Below, in pieces: positions 34,046 through 42,206 of a stretch of 42,206 bases of DNA; position 1 is the first letter of the stretch; the number at the start of each line of letters is the position of its first letter. The position numbers and the translations under genes were made by a program. Location of the stretch: the NCBI RefSeq assembly GCF_000964405.1, contig NZ_BANE01000009.1, positions 1 through 42,206 on the forward strand, written 5' to 3'. The stretch comes from Novacetimonas hansenii JCM 7643 (GTDB lineage: Bacteria; Pseudomonadota; Alphaproteobacteria; Acetobacterales; Acetobacteraceae). Below the pieces are notes generated by a model. It saw only the letters and a program-made list of their open reading frames with translations, was not told the origin of the DNA and did no database searches.

Positions 34046-35392
34046 ATGGAACCTCCCATCGTGGTTGAGGAAACCGCCGCGCTCAAGCGCATCTTCGGCA
34101 ACACGGGCTTTCTTGTCGCGGGACGTGCGACCAATGCCGTGTGCAGTTTCCTTTACATGGCATGGTCCGTGCGTGCGCTTGGTCTGTCGCAGTTCGGTGT
34201 GCTGATGCTGGTGACGACGTTCGGCTCCGCCATTTCGTCGGCAACCCACCTGCCATCATGGCAACCTCTGCTGCATTACGGGACGGACCCGTTCGTCAAG
34301 GGCGATCTGCCACGTTTCGGTCGTCTCCTGTCATTTTGCATGCGCGCGGACCTGCTGAGTGGGGCGACAGGCGCGCTTGTCGGGATGCTGGGGGTGGGAT
34401 TGTTTGGTACCTCGATGGGGTGGCCGCAAACGGATCAGGTGGGCGCAATGGTTTACATGCTGACCATTTGCGTCATGAACACGGGGTGGTCCACTGGTGT
34501 CTTCCGGCTGTGCAATGCTTTCTGGCTCAGCAGTGTATGCGACCTGTCGGGTGTTGTCGTGCGCATGGTCGGCACGGGGCTGGGCCTGTGGCTGCATATG
34601 GGGCTGTATTATTTCATGCTGGTCTGGAGCATGACGCAGCTTGCCCTGTTCATCACCAACAGCGCCATGGGATGGTGGCTGCTGCGTAGCGGGGGGAAAG
34701 TCGGGCGTTTCCAGTTTTTCCAACAGCTTGAGGCAGGTGACGCGGTTGGGATCTGGCGGTTTACCCTGTCCACCAGTGGCAATCATGTGCTTGGCACGAT
34801 CTTCAACCAGTTCGGCACCCTTCTGGTCGGCGGGCTGCTTGGACCGGCGGATGCCGCCGTCTATCGCGTTTCACGACAGATCGGTGACGGTATTGCAAAG
34901 CCCGCGCAGTTGATGATGCCCGCGTTGTATCCCGAATTCATCCGTCTGCGTGAAAAACGCGACTGGTATGGGCTGAAACATGTAACGTTGCGGCTGTTCA
35001 TGTTGATCGGGGGGTTTTCGCTCCTGTTGATGCTGTTTGCCATGGTGGCTGGCAATACGTTGCTGACATGGATGCTGCGTGTGCATTGGCCGGGGGGCAA
35101 CCTGATGATCATGCTGATGCTGGGGAATGCCATCATGGGGTTGGGCATCGTGCCGCTGGAACCGCTGCTGACTGTCGTGGGGCAGGTATCGCGGGTTCTT
35201 CTGGCCCGCATCGTCGTGACGATCGCCTATCTGCCGCTGGTATATTTCATGGCGTGGCGCTGGCACCTTGAGGGGGCGGCAAGTGCCTCTGTTCTGGCAT
35301 CGCTGCTGATGCTGCTGATCTGCATGAAACCGGTCATGACATGGTTCGGCAAGGTTGCCCCCGGACGTCGTCCGCATGGCGTGGCGGAGTGA
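34046..35392 (+). CDS. Polysaccharide flippase-like (Wzx/MATE) membrane protein
   Basis: 448 residues with about twelve hydrophobic segments. N-terminal block IFGNTGFLVAGRATNAVCSF and SLGLSQFGVLML-type spacing are usual for the oligosaccharide flippase family; later LGTIFNQFGTLLVGGLLGPADAAVYRVSRQIGD and KPAQLMMPALYPEFIRL are also typical. It would move lipid-linked saccharide units across the inner membrane. Together with the Wzy/WaaL-like gene upstream it forms a partial polysaccharide-assembly set; glycosyltransferases are not visible here. There is no strong ribosome-binding site before the ATG at 34046. Confidence 0.87.
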   Translation: MEPPIVVEETAALKRIFGNTGFLVAGRATNAVCSFLYMAWSVRALGLSQFGVLMLVTTFGSAISSATHLPSWQPLLHYGTDPFVKGDLPRFGRLLSFCMRADLLSGATGALVGMLGVGLFGTSMGWPQTDQVGAMVYMLTICVMNTGWSTGVFRLCNAFWLSSVCDLSGVVVRMVGTGLGLWLHMGLYYFMLVWSMTQLALFITNSAMGWWLLRSGGKVGRFQFFQQLEAGDAVGIWRFTLSTSGNHVLGTIFNQFGTLLVGGLLGPADAAVYRVSRQIGDGIAKPAQLMMPALYPEFIRLREKRDWYGLKHVTLRLFMLIGGFSLLLMLFAMVAGNTLLTWMLRVHWPGGNLMIMLMLGNAIMGLGIVPLEPLLTVVGQVSRVLLARIVVTIAYLPLVYFMAWRWHLEGAASASVLASLLMLLICMKPVMTWFGKVAPGRRPHGVAE

Positions 35393-35461
35393 TATAGGGG
35401 GCGGGGGACATCCGCGCGGGAACATGCGTTCAAAAATGCCTGTTGTCCGGGAGGGTGCCAC

Positions 35462-35600
35462 TTGCAATCCGTCCCGAAAGTCGTCATATGACGCCGTGCC
35501 ATGGCTGTTTTTACCATGGCAATTCGCACGTGAAGCATGAGCCTCTGGTGTCCCGACGGGACCGGCGCTTCACGGAGGACAAACCAGAAGACAAGGATTG
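35462..35600 (+). promoter_or_regulatory. Promoter and structured leader of rpsB
   Basis: TTGCAA (35462-35467) with TATGAC about 19 bases further is a possible promoter. The leader then shows GCCATGG (35498-35504) pairing with CCATGGC (35514-35520), and a composite stem TGAAGC (35531-35536) with GCTTCA (35567-35572) enclosing GTCCC/GGGAC. The rpsB leader of many bacteria binds S2 for feedback control; these stems could serve that, but I cannot match them to the known rpsB motif by eye. Confidence 0.35.
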
Positions 35601-35607
35601 AGCCAAG

Positions 35608-36411
35608 ATGGCTATGCCTGAATTTACAATGCGCCAGCTTCTTGAATCCGGTGTGCATTTCGGTCATCACACCCGCCGCTGGAACCCGCGTATGGCGCCG
35701 TTCCTGTTCGGTGTGCGCAACCAGGTTCACATCATCGACCTGCAGCAGACCGTCCCCATGCTGGACCGTGCGCTCAAGGCGATCCGTGATACCGTTGCAG
35801 GTGGTGGCCGCGTGCTGTTCGTCGGCACGAAGCGCGCCGCGGCCGACCAGATCGCCGAAGCGGCCAAGCGCTGCGGCCAGTATTACGTCAACCATCGCTG
35901 GCTGGGCGGTATGCTGACGAACTGGAAGACGATCACCGGTTCGATCAAGCGCCTGCGTGGCATTGACGAGATGCTGGAAAATGGCACTCAGGGCCTGACC
36001 AAGAAGGAAGTTCTGGACATCACGCGTGACCGCGAGAAGCTGGAGCGGTCGCTGGGCGGGATCAAGGAAATGGGCGGCCTGCCGGACATCCTGTTCGTGA
36101 TCGACACGAACAAGGAAAAGCTGGCGGTTGAAGAAGCGAACAAGCTGGGCATTCCGGTCGTTGCGGTCCTCGACAGCAACTCCGACCCGCGTGGCGTGAC
36201 CTATCCCATCCCGGGTAACGACGACGCCATCCGCGCGATCGCACTGTATTGCGAACTGGTGTCTGGCGCGGTGCTGGATGGTATTTCGGCTGAACTCGGC
36301 GCTTCGGGCGAAGATTTTGGCGCGGCTGAAGAACTGCCCGTCGATCCCGCGATCGAAGTGGCCGCCACCGAAGCCACGGCAGAGGCGCCTGCCGCTACCC
36401 CTGCGGTCTGA
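35608..36411 (+). CDS. rpsB: 30S ribosomal protein S2
   Basis: 267 residues. Binds the 30S head and platform region and is needed to recruit S1. The N-terminus [20 protein letters not shown], then [70 protein letters not shown] and [14 protein letters not shown] are all canonical. The C-terminus is extended by an Ala/Glu-rich tail (about 30 residues), common in alphaproteobacteria. It is first in the order rpsB-tsf. Confidence 0.98.
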   Translation: MAMPEFTMRQLLESGVHFGHHTRRWNPRMAPFLFGVRNQVHIIDLQQTVPMLDRALKAIRDTVAGGGRVLFVGTKRAAADQIAEAAKRCGQYYVNHRWLGGMLTNWKTITGSIKRLRGIDEMLENGTQGLTKKEVLDITRDREKLERSLGGIKEMGGLPDILFVIDTNKEKLAVEEANKLGIPVVAVLDSNSDPRGVTYPIPGNDDAIRAIALYCELVSGAVLDGISAELGASGEDFGAAEELPVDPAIEVAATEATAEAPAATPAV

Positions 36412-36492
36412 GTGACCAACCGGCATGTGGTCCCATGGGGCCGCGTGCCGGACGGGTCGATATACGACCCGGCCTATACCGGATACAAGGAC

Positions 36493-36515
36493 GCGCCCTG
36501 CCGACGGCAGGGCGC
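36493..36515 (+). terminator. Stem-loop between rpsB and tsf
   Basis: Perfect 10-bp stem GCGCCCTGCC (36493-36502) with GGCAGGGCGC (36506-36515) and a 3-nt loop. No uridine tract follows. As in other bacteria, such a structure between rpsB and tsf may cause partial termination or protect the upstream message and so set the S2 to EF-Ts ratio. Confidence 0.5.
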
Positions 36516-36541
36516 ATGCCTGTCGTAAGGAGATACAGATA

Positions 36542-37447
36542 ATGGCGGCAATTACCGCAGCTCTGGTCAAGGATCTTCGCGAGAAGACCGGCGCCGGCAT
36601 GATGGATTGCAAAAAGGCGCTGACCGAGGCGCAGGGCGATATCGAAGGCGCGATCGACTGGCTGCGCAAAAAAGGTCTTTCGGCTGCGGCCAAAAAGTCC
36701 GGCCGTGTTACTGCGGAAGGTCTTGTTGGTGTTGCATCGGCCCCGAATGTCGCCGCCATGGTCGAAGTGAACGCGGAAACCGATTTTGTCGCGCGTAACG
36801 AACACTTCCAGGGCTTTGTGGCCGAAGTGGCCGAAGCGGCGTTGAAGGTTGGTGAAGACCTTGAAAAGCTCAAGGGCGCTGTTCTGAAGAGCGGCCGTAC
36901 GGTTGCTGACGAACTGACGCACCTGATCGCCACCATTGGCGAGAATATGTCCATCCGTCGCGCGCGTGTCCTGAAGGTGCCGTCGGGTGTGGTTGCGACC
37001 TACATCCATTCCGCCGTCAGCCCCGGCCTGGGCAAGATCGGCGTGCTGGCAGCGGTTGAAGCCCCCAGCGCCAGCGAAGCGCTTGAAACGCTTGGCCGCC
37101 AGATCGGCATGCATGTTGCGGCAACCCGCCCGGCGTCGCTGGATATCGACGGCGTCGATCCGCAGTCGCTGGAACGCGAGCGCGCGGTGCTGGTGGAACA
37201 GGCAAAGGCATCGGGCAAGCCTGATGCGATCATCAACAAGATGGTCGATGGCCGTATCCGCAAGTTCTATGAGGAAGTGGTCCTGCTGGAACAGGTGTGG
37301 GTGCATGACGGCGAAACCCGTGTTCGTGCCATTGTTGAAAAGGCTGGTGCGAAGCTGATCGGTTTCGAACGCTTCCAGCTTGGTGAAGGCATCGAAAAAG
37401 AAGACAACGACTTTGCCGCCGAAGTGGCAAAGGCCGCTGGTCACTGA
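36542..37447 (+). CDS. tsf: Translation elongation factor Ts
   Basis: 301 residues from the ATG at 36542, with AAGGAG ten bases upstream; the frame upstream is the rpsB-tsf spacer. Nucleotide-exchange factor for EF-Tu. The N-terminal UBA-like domain and signature read [19 protein letters not shown], followed by [18 protein letters not shown]. The core ends with the usual Tsf region ([15 protein letters not shown] and [13 protein letters not shown]). Confidence 0.97.
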   Translation: MAAITAALVKDLREKTGAGMMDCKKALTEAQGDIEGAIDWLRKKGLSAAAKKSGRVTAEGLVGVASAPNVAAMVEVNAETDFVARNEHFQGFVAEVAEAALKVGEDLEKLKGAVLKSGRTVADELTHLIATIGENMSIRRARVLKVPSGVVATYIHSAVSPGLGKIGVLAAVEAPSASEALETLGRQIGMHVAATRPASLDIDGVDPQSLERERAVLVEQAKASGKPDAIINKMVDGRIRKFYEEVVLLEQVWVHDGETRVRAIVEKAGAKLIGFERFQLGEGIEKEDNDFAAEVAKAAGH

Positions 37448-37495
37448 TTTTCTGCCGGATTTTTGCGGCATGACTGAATGGGCGGGAGCTTCCTG

Positions 37496-38275
37496 ATGGA
37501 ATGGGAGGCTCCCGCCCTTGTGCTTTCTGCGGTGCCTTACGGCGAAAGCAGTATGATCGCCCATGTCCTGACGGGGGAACATGGTCTTTATCACGGCATG
37601 GTCCGTGGCGGAGGGGCGCGGCAGGGCCGACCGGTCTGGCAGGCTGGAAACCTCATTACCGCCCGATGGAATGCACGCCTGCCAGAGCAGCTTGGCAGCC
37701 TGCGTGGCGAACTGGTTCATGCTTCTGCCGCGCGGGTGCTGGAATACGCGCACCCCCTGGCCATGCTTGCATCCCTGTGTGCGCTGGCCGATAGCAGCCT
37801 GCCGGAACGGGAGCCTCATCTTGCGGTTTTTGAGGAGCTGACACGGCTTCTGGCCCGTATCAGCCTTGAGCCGGCAGAAGCCGAACGGTCGGGCATGGCG
37901 GCCCTGATACGTTGGGAAATGCTTTTGCTTTCCGATCTTGGCTTCGGGTTGGACCTTTCATGCTGCGCTGTCAGTGGGCAGGCCGATGATCTGGCGTGGG
38001 TCTCCCCACGCAGTGGACGTGCCGTCAGTGATGGGCATGCGGGGCAATGGCGCGATCGCCTGTTGATGTTGCCACCCTTCCTGCTGGATCCGACGCAGGA
38101 TGGCACCCCTGAACAGTGGTTGGCTGGGTTGCGGTTGACGGGGCATTTCCTGGCGCGTGACGCCTTTGGTCAACGCCATCGCCCGTTGCCTGCCGCGCGT
38201 ATCCGGTTGCTGGATATGGTGGGCAGGATGGTTGAAAAGAGTGATATATCCCACCAGCCGGAGCCGGGGATTTAG
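37496..38275 (+). CDS. recO: DNA repair protein RecO
   Basis: 259 residues from the ATG at 37496 (GGGAG eight bases upstream). Acts with RecF and RecR to load RecA at single-strand gaps. The N-terminal OB-fold begins WEAPALVLSAVPYGESSMIAHVLT with GLYHGMVRGGGAR. The middle helical part has SLCALADSSLPEREPH and LIRWEMLLLSDLGFGLDLS; the usual zinc cysteines are represented by CCAVSG. It ends with the helix RPLPAARIRLLDMV. It lies between tsf and parC. Confidence 0.93.
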   Translation: MEWEAPALVLSAVPYGESSMIAHVLTGEHGLYHGMVRGGGARQGRPVWQAGNLITARWNARLPEQLGSLRGELVHASAARVLEYAHPLAMLASLCALADSSLPEREPHLAVFEELTRLLARISLEPAEAERSGMAALIRWEMLLLSDLGFGLDLSCCAVSGQADDLAWVSPRSGRAVSDGHAGQWRDRLLMLPPFLLDPTQDGTPEQWLAGLRLTGHFLARDAFGQRHRPLPAARIRLLDMVGRMVEKSDISHQPEPGI

Positions 38276-38347
38276 TTTTACTGAATTGAGGCATTGGACA
38301 ATGCCGCCGTTTTCGCTATCTGTTCTTCCGGTGCTGGAGGAATTTTC

Positions 38348-40570
38348 ATGTCTGTCGATGTCACGCGTGGTCATGTTGAGAATACAAAACTCGTTGACGC
38401 GCTGAGCGAACGCTATCTGGCTTATGCGATGTCCACCATTATGTCGCGTTCCCTGCCGGACGTGCGCGATGGGATGAAGCCGGTCCATCGACGCATGATT
38501 TTTGCCATGCAGCAGTTGCGCCTTGATCCGACATCGGGGTTCAAGAAATGCGCCCGCGTGGTCGGCGATGTCATCGGTAAATACCATCCCCATGGTGATG
38601 CTTCGGTTTACGAAGCCCTTGTGCGGCTGGCGCAGGATTTCGCAGTCCGCTATCCGCTGGTGGAGGGGCAGGGGAATTTTGGTTCCGTGGATGGCGATAA
38701 CGCCGCCGCCATGCGGTATACCGAGGCACGGCTGACAGAAGTTGCCAAGGCGCTGCTGGAGGGCATCAACGACGACAGCGTTGATTTCCGTCCCACTTAT
38801 GATGGCGAGGAGCATGAGCCCGTCGTCCTGCCTGCGGCATTCCCGAATCTTCTGGCCAATGGTGCGGCAGGAATCGCGGTGGGCATGGCCACCAGCATTC
38901 CCCCCCATAATGTGGGGGAAATCTGCGCTGCCGCCATGTTGCTGATCCGCGACCCGGATGTGACGGTTGCGAAATTGCTGGAGGTCATGCCAGGTCCGGA
39001 TTTTCCCACAGGCTGCATGATTGTGGAAGATCGCGATGCTATTGCCCGCGCCTATGAAACGGGGCGTGGCAGCTTCCGCATACGTGCGCGTTGGGAGGTG
39101 GAGCAGGGGCGTTTTGGCACATGGCAGATCGTAGTGACCGAAATCCCGTATCAGGTGCAGAAATCACGCCTGATCGAACAGGTCGCGGACCTGATGGAGC
39201 AGAAGAAGCTGCCTTTGCTGGGCGATATTCGTGATGAAAGTTCTGCTGATATCCGGCTGGTGCTGGAACCCAAGTCACGTGGTATCGAACCCGAGGTCCT
39301 GATGGAGACCATGTTCCGGGCAACGCAGTTGGAAAGCCGGTTCGGCCTGAACATGAACGTGCTGGGCGCAGATCAGGTCCCTGGCGTGCGCAGCCTTAAG
39401 GAAGTGCTGCAGGCGTGGCTGGACCATCGTCATGACGTGCTGGTGCGGCGCACGCGCCATCGGTTGGATGCGGTGGACCGGCGGTTGGAAATCCTTGACG
39501 GGTTTCTTGCAGTCTACCTCAACCTTGATGAGGTTATTCGCATCATCCGGGAGGAAGATGACGCGCGCGCATCCCTGATGGCGGCTTTTGACCTGAGTGA
39601 GCTTCAGGCGGAATCGGTGCTGAACATGCGCCTGCGCAGCCTGCGCAGGCTGGAGGAAACCGAGATCCGCAAGGAACATGCTGCCCTGACGGAGGAGCGT
39701 GCGGGCCTGCTGGCGCTGATGGAAAAGGAAAGCCTGCGCTGGAAGCATATTACGTCCGAGATCAAGGGGATACAGAAGAAATTCGGGGGCGGAACGCTTG
39801 GCGCGCGCCGTAGCACGCTGGCGGCGCCACCAGCAGAAGTCGATATTTCCGCGGCCCTGCCGGTCGAGCGTGAGCCACTGAGTGTTATTCTGTCACAAAA
39901 AGGGTGGATCAGGACTGTGCGCGGGCATGGTGTTGATCCCGAAGCCCAAAAGTTCAAGGAAGGTGACGGGCTGCGCCTGATCGTGGAATGTCAGAGTTCC
40001 GACCGGTTGTGTTGTTTTGCCACCGATGGCCGTGCCTTTACGCTACGTGCCGCTGATCTGCCGCGCGGGCGCGGGGATGGTCAACCGCTGCGCCTGATGA
40101 TCGAACTGTCGAACGAGGAGGATATTATCACGATCTTCCCGGTGACACAGGATGCGCGTCGTCTTCTCGCCTCAAGTGCAGGGCGTGGCATGATTGTGCG
40201 TGAAGAGGACATGGTCGCGGAAAAGCGAACTGGAAAGCAGGTATTGAATCTCAAGGAAGGTGAGAGCGCGCAGGTCTGTGCTCTGGCACAGGGGGATCAT
40301 GTTCTGGTTATCGGCAGCAACAAGCGCATGCTTGTCTTCGCATTGACGCAGTTGCCCGAAATGACCCGGGGCCTTGGGGTGGCCTTGCAGAAATATAAGG
40401 AAGGGCACCTGCGTGATGCCGTGGTGTTTGCAGGGGATGCGGGGGTGGCATGGCCCGATCCGCAGCGCGTACGGACCCTGTCTGACATGAAGGAACAGAT
40501 GGGAAAACGCGGTGACATGGGACGCCCGGCTCCAGCATGGGCTATGCGCAAGCCGCGCAAACCCGACTGA
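38348..40570 (+). CDS. parC: DNA topoisomerase IV subunit A
   Basis: 740 residues from 38348 (GGAGG eight bases upstream). Breaks and rejoins DNA to decatenate daughter chromosomes. N-terminal [35 protein letters not shown] and the breakage region [21 protein letters not shown], followed by [25 protein letters not shown] with the catalytic Tyr (MRY). The C-terminal domain is short and lacks the GyrA box (QRRGGKG), so this is ParC rather than GyrA. It follows recO, as in related genomes, and ends 17 bp before the diverged repeat copy. Confidence 0.95.
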   Translation: MSVDVTRGHVENTKLVDALSERYLAYAMSTIMSRSLPDVRDGMKPVHRRMIFAMQQLRLDPTSGFKKCARVVGDVIGKYHPHGDASVYEALVRLAQDFAVRYPLVEGQGNFGSVDGDNAAAMRYTEARLTEVAKALLEGINDDSVDFRPTYDGEEHEPVVLPAAFPNLLANGAAGIAVGMATSIPPHNVGEICAAAMLLIRDPDVTVAKLLEVMPGPDFPTGCMIVEDRDAIARAYETGRGSFRIRARWEVEQGRFGTWQIVVTEIPYQVQKSRLIEQVADLMEQKKLPLLGDIRDESSADIRLVLEPKSRGIEPEVLMETMFRATQLESRFGLNMNVLGADQVPGVRSLKEVLQAWLDHRHDVLVRRTRHRLDAVDRRLEILDGFLAVYLNLDEVIRIIREEDDARASLMAAFDLSELQAESVLNMRLRSLRRLEETEIRKEHAALTEERAGLLALMEKESLRWKHITSEIKGIQKKFGGGTLGARRSTLAAPPAEVDISAALPVEREPLSVILSQKGWIRTVRGHGVDPEAQKFKEGDGLRLIVECQSSDRLCCFATDGRAFTLRAADLPRGRGDGQPLRLMIELSNEEDIITIFPVTQDARRLLASSAGRGMIVREEDMVAEKRTGKQVLNLKEGESAQVCALAQGDHVLVIGSNKRMLVFALTQLPEMTRGLGVALQKYKEGHLRDAVVFAGDAGVAWPDPQRVRTLSDMKEQMGKRGDMGRPAPAWAMRKPRKPD

Positions 40571-40586
40571 GGTCAGGCATTAGGAA

Positions 40587-40739
40587 GAGCGGATTTGAAA
40601 CACCCCATTAATAGGGAGTTGTAAAAATTCAGGTGTTAGCTTGTTTTTTTAATGCTGTGTCTTTTCAGCTTTAAAAAAGCTTCGCCTGAAACTTTGAGGC
40701 TTCCAGTGGGGTGCTGATCCTAATTTTTCAAACACCCTC
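40587..40739 (-). repeat. Diverged MITE-like copy 3 (153 bp)
   Basis: The ends are related to the other copies but degraded: GAGCGGATTTGAAACA on the left and TTTTTCAAACACCCTC on the right, same orientation as copy 2. The interior AGCTTTAAAAAAGCTT stem is kept. Flanking bases (GAA and TTG) do not match, so a target duplication is not visible. Probably an older insertion. Confidence 0.6.
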
Positions 40740-41097
40740 TTGCTCATTTTAACATGGGGGGCATGAGATAGGGCAGTGATGAGGGGCTCTGGTGGCAGCC
40801 TCGTGCGCTGGGCAGCGACAAACGCACCTGATGGGATCATGAGCAGAGCATACTGATCGCAAATGGCGTGGTAATATCAGGTCATCTTCGTGCCAGAAGC
40901 GGTTATAATCGGAATAATGGGGTATTCGACCTAGGTGGCAGTGTAGACCACTGCTATCCGAACCAGAGCAGGCCACGCGACTGAAGTCAGCGATATGACG
41001 GAGTTTCAGGTAGAGTCGCTGGGTCGTGGCATATGTTTTTGACAGCCGCCATGCTCGGTATCCTGCCAAAGCATAAATGACTCATTTCTGTCAGTTA

Positions 41098-41256
41098 GAG
41101 ACTGTTTGAAAAGTCAGGATCTATAACATCCTGACATTATAAATATTTTTCTGAATCTTTTCCTGCAAAACTTCAGAAGCCACCGTCTTTTTGAAAAAAA
41201 GAGGGCACCCAGAAACTTTTCTTATTTTTATTGATGATTTGTTTTCAAGTAATCTT
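41098..41256 (+). mobile_element. MITE-like element, copy 4 (159 bp)
   Basis: Left end GAGACTGTTTGAAAAGT is identical to copy 1 over 17 bases; the right end TGTTTTCAAGTAATCTT is slightly diverged. It is flanked by TTA on both sides (41095-41097 and 41257-41259), a TNA-type 3-bp target duplication. It sits upstream of the stop of the minus-strand tlyA gene, so its stems may end that transcript. Confidence 0.8.
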
Positions 41257-41334
41257 TTATGGATGCGTTAAAAATCGTCCTCCACAATGCTGCCTTTGCT
41301 GCACAAGACTGCATCTGGAAATTTTTATGCTTGA

Positions 41335-42075
41335 TCAGGCATCCTTGCGCGCTGCGATCAGGAATTCGCGGTTGCCTTCTGGTCCGGTAATGGGGCTGGG
41401 TTCAATTCCAAGGACTGACCAACCCGGCAGGGAATGCCACCAGTCATGGATCATTGTGCATACGGCGTCATGGATGGCAGGGTCACGTACCACTCCCTTC
41501 GGGCCAATGGCCTCGCGACCGGCTTCGAACTGAGGCTTTATTAACGCAATTGCCCAGGCCCCCTGTGCGCACAGGTCGATGGCCGCAGGCAGGACAGTCC
41601 GCAAGCCGATGAAACTCGCGTCGCAGACCAGTGCACCTATATGATCCGGGATTACTTCGGCATTCAGGTGTCGTGCGTTGCATTTTTCCAACACGACAAC
41701 CCGTTGGTCATTGCGCAGCTTCCACGCAATCTGTCCATGTCCCACATCAACGGCATAAACTCTGTCTGCACCATGGGTCAGCAGCACGTCTGTAAATCCG
41801 CCCGTGGAGGCACCTACGTCAAGGCAGGTCAACCCCCGGGGTGAAAAGCCGAAATGTTCCAGCCCATGCGCCAGCTTGATGCCACCACGTGATACCCAGG
41901 GATGATCCTGCCCCTTGACCGTCAGGGGGACGTCCTCGGCTAACTGGTCCCCCGGCTTGTCGATACGGCGGTTGGGCGTAAAGACCAGACCGGCCATGAT
42001 GAGGGCCTGTGCACGCGTGCGCGTTTCAACCAGCCCCCGGTCAACCAGCATCTGGTCTACGCGCCGTTTTGCCAT
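41335..42075 (-). CDS. tlyA: TlyA family rRNA methyltransferase
   Basis: 246 residues. An N-terminal S4 RNA-binding domain (RRVDQMLVDRGLVETRTRAQALI) is followed by an FtsJ-like methyltransferase domain: SRGGIKLAHGLEHFGF, the SAM motif CLDVGASTGGFTDVLL, VYAVDVGHGQIAW and later ALIKPQFEAGRE. TlyA proteins 2'-O-methylate rRNA cytidines in actinobacteria (16S C1409 and 23S C1920) and are often called hemolysins for historical reasons. GGAGG stands six bases before the start. It follows dxs by 33 bp, a common dxs-tlyA arrangement. Confidence 0.93.
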   Translation of the reverse strand: MAKRRVDQMLVDRGLVETRTRAQALIMAGLVFTPNRRIDKPGDQLAEDVPLTVKGQDHPWVSRGGIKLAHGLEHFGFSPRGLTCLDVGASTGGFTDVLLTHGADRVYAVDVGHGQIAWKLRNDQRVVVLEKCNARHLNAEVIPDHIGALVCDASFIGLRTVLPAAIDLCAQGAWAIALIKPQFEAGREAIGPKGVVRDPAIHDAVCTMIHDWWHSLPGWSVLGIEPSPITGPEGNREFLIAARKDA

Positions 42076-42108
42076 CTTGCCCTCCGTTACCTGATCCGGG
42101 TTGCCCGA

Positions 42109-42206
42109 TCAGGCCATCTGCTGCGATGGGGAACGTCCCAGCGCACCAAGGGCCGTATCCACGATCGCCTGCGCATCGAGGCCGGCCTCGTGATATTGGG
42201 CGGTCT
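42109..42206 (-). CDS. dxs: 1-deoxy-D-xylulose-5-phosphate synthase, C-terminal end (partial)
   Basis: Only the last 31 codons and the stop are in the window; the gene continues beyond the right edge. They read TAQYHEAGLDAQAIVDTALG and end LGRSPSQQMA, which fits the C-terminus of Dxs (YHEAGLDA followed by a short helix). The position just upstream of tlyA supports the call. Dxs joins pyruvate and glyceraldehyde 3-phosphate in the non-mevalonate isoprenoid pathway. Confidence 0.75.
   Translation of the reverse strand, partial: TAQYHEAGLDAQAIVDTALGALGRSPSQQMA

Larger units (their letters stand above)
40571..41334. other. Repeat-rich spacer between parC and tlyA
   Basis: This 764-bp gap holds two copies of the MITE-like family (40587-40739 and 41098-41256). 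Between them, 40740-41097 has no gene that I can support; an open frame of 106 codons on the minus strand is rich in Cys, His and Ser and lacks homology I recognise. Confidence 0.5.

Noticed and set aside
35227-36954. 575-codon minus-strand open frame across rpsB and tsf
   Set aside because: It is antisense to two certain genes (rpsB and tsf); its length comes from high GC at third positions, and the translation has no domain pattern.
36395-37819. 474-codon minus-strand open frame opposite tsf and recO
   Set aside because: Shadow of two well-supported genes; no start signal.
40749-41069. 106-codon minus-strand frame as a possible transposase remnant
   Set aside because: No DDE motif or other transposase block could be recognised in any frame.

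Overview
The window looks like a chromosomal segment of an acetic acid bacterium (Acetobacteraceae), most likely Komagataeibacter or a close relative. The proteins look alphaproteobacterial, the housekeeping genes are GC-rich, the order rpsB-tsf-recO-parC is kept, and the small mobile repeats resemble the IS1031 group first described in Acetobacter xylinum. The genus is inferred from recognition alone; no search was run.

Layout. 0.5-3.4 kb (-): an orphan TonB-dependent receptor, then about 0.6 kb of AT-rich non-coding DNA. 4.05-8.7 kb: an MbfA-type ferritin/VIT iron exporter, a LolA-like protein, rsmI divergent from an LpoA-like lipoprotein (as yraL/yraM in E. coli), and a small hypothetical gene. 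8.9-12.1 kb (-): the lipid A/Kdo genes waaA-lpxK-lpxL with overlapping ends. 12.2-18.4 kb (-): assimilatory sulfate reduction in two blocks, cysH-cysD-cysNC and DUF2849-cysI-DUF934. 18.6-20.2 kb (-): a universal stress protein and pdxH. 20.35-27.2 kb: fabI-aroC, an OsmC-family gene (-), metX-metW, a nitroreductase and a DEAD-box helicase ending at a clear intrinsic terminator.

27.48-30.7 kb is accessory DNA: tRNA-Ser(UGA), a frameshifted tyrosine-recombinase remnant, a possible phage gene end, a beta-helix tail-spike-like gene cut by an in-frame ochre codon, and a decayed phage structural gene with two in-frame stops. I read it as a collapsed prophage. It ends at a 160-bp MITE-like element.

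31-35.4 kb (+) holds a cell-surface polysaccharide group: an MFS transporter, an O-antigen ligase/Wzy-like protein and a Wzx-like flippase. 35.6-40.6 kb (+) is rpsB-tsf-recO-parC. After a spacer with two more MITE-like copies come tlyA and the 3' end of dxs (-).

How the genes work together. CysD/CysN activate sulfate to APS, the fused CysC domain can make PAPS, CysH reduces (P)APS and CysI reduces sulfite. The sulfide can feed O-acetylhomoserine made by MetX, which is encoded about 5 kb away. No CysJ flavoprotein is present here. The most distinctive structures are four related MITE-like repeats, tandem 12-bp boxes upstream of cysH, and the layered decay of the prophage remnant. I found no CRISPR array, no complete insertion sequence and no recognisable defence island.
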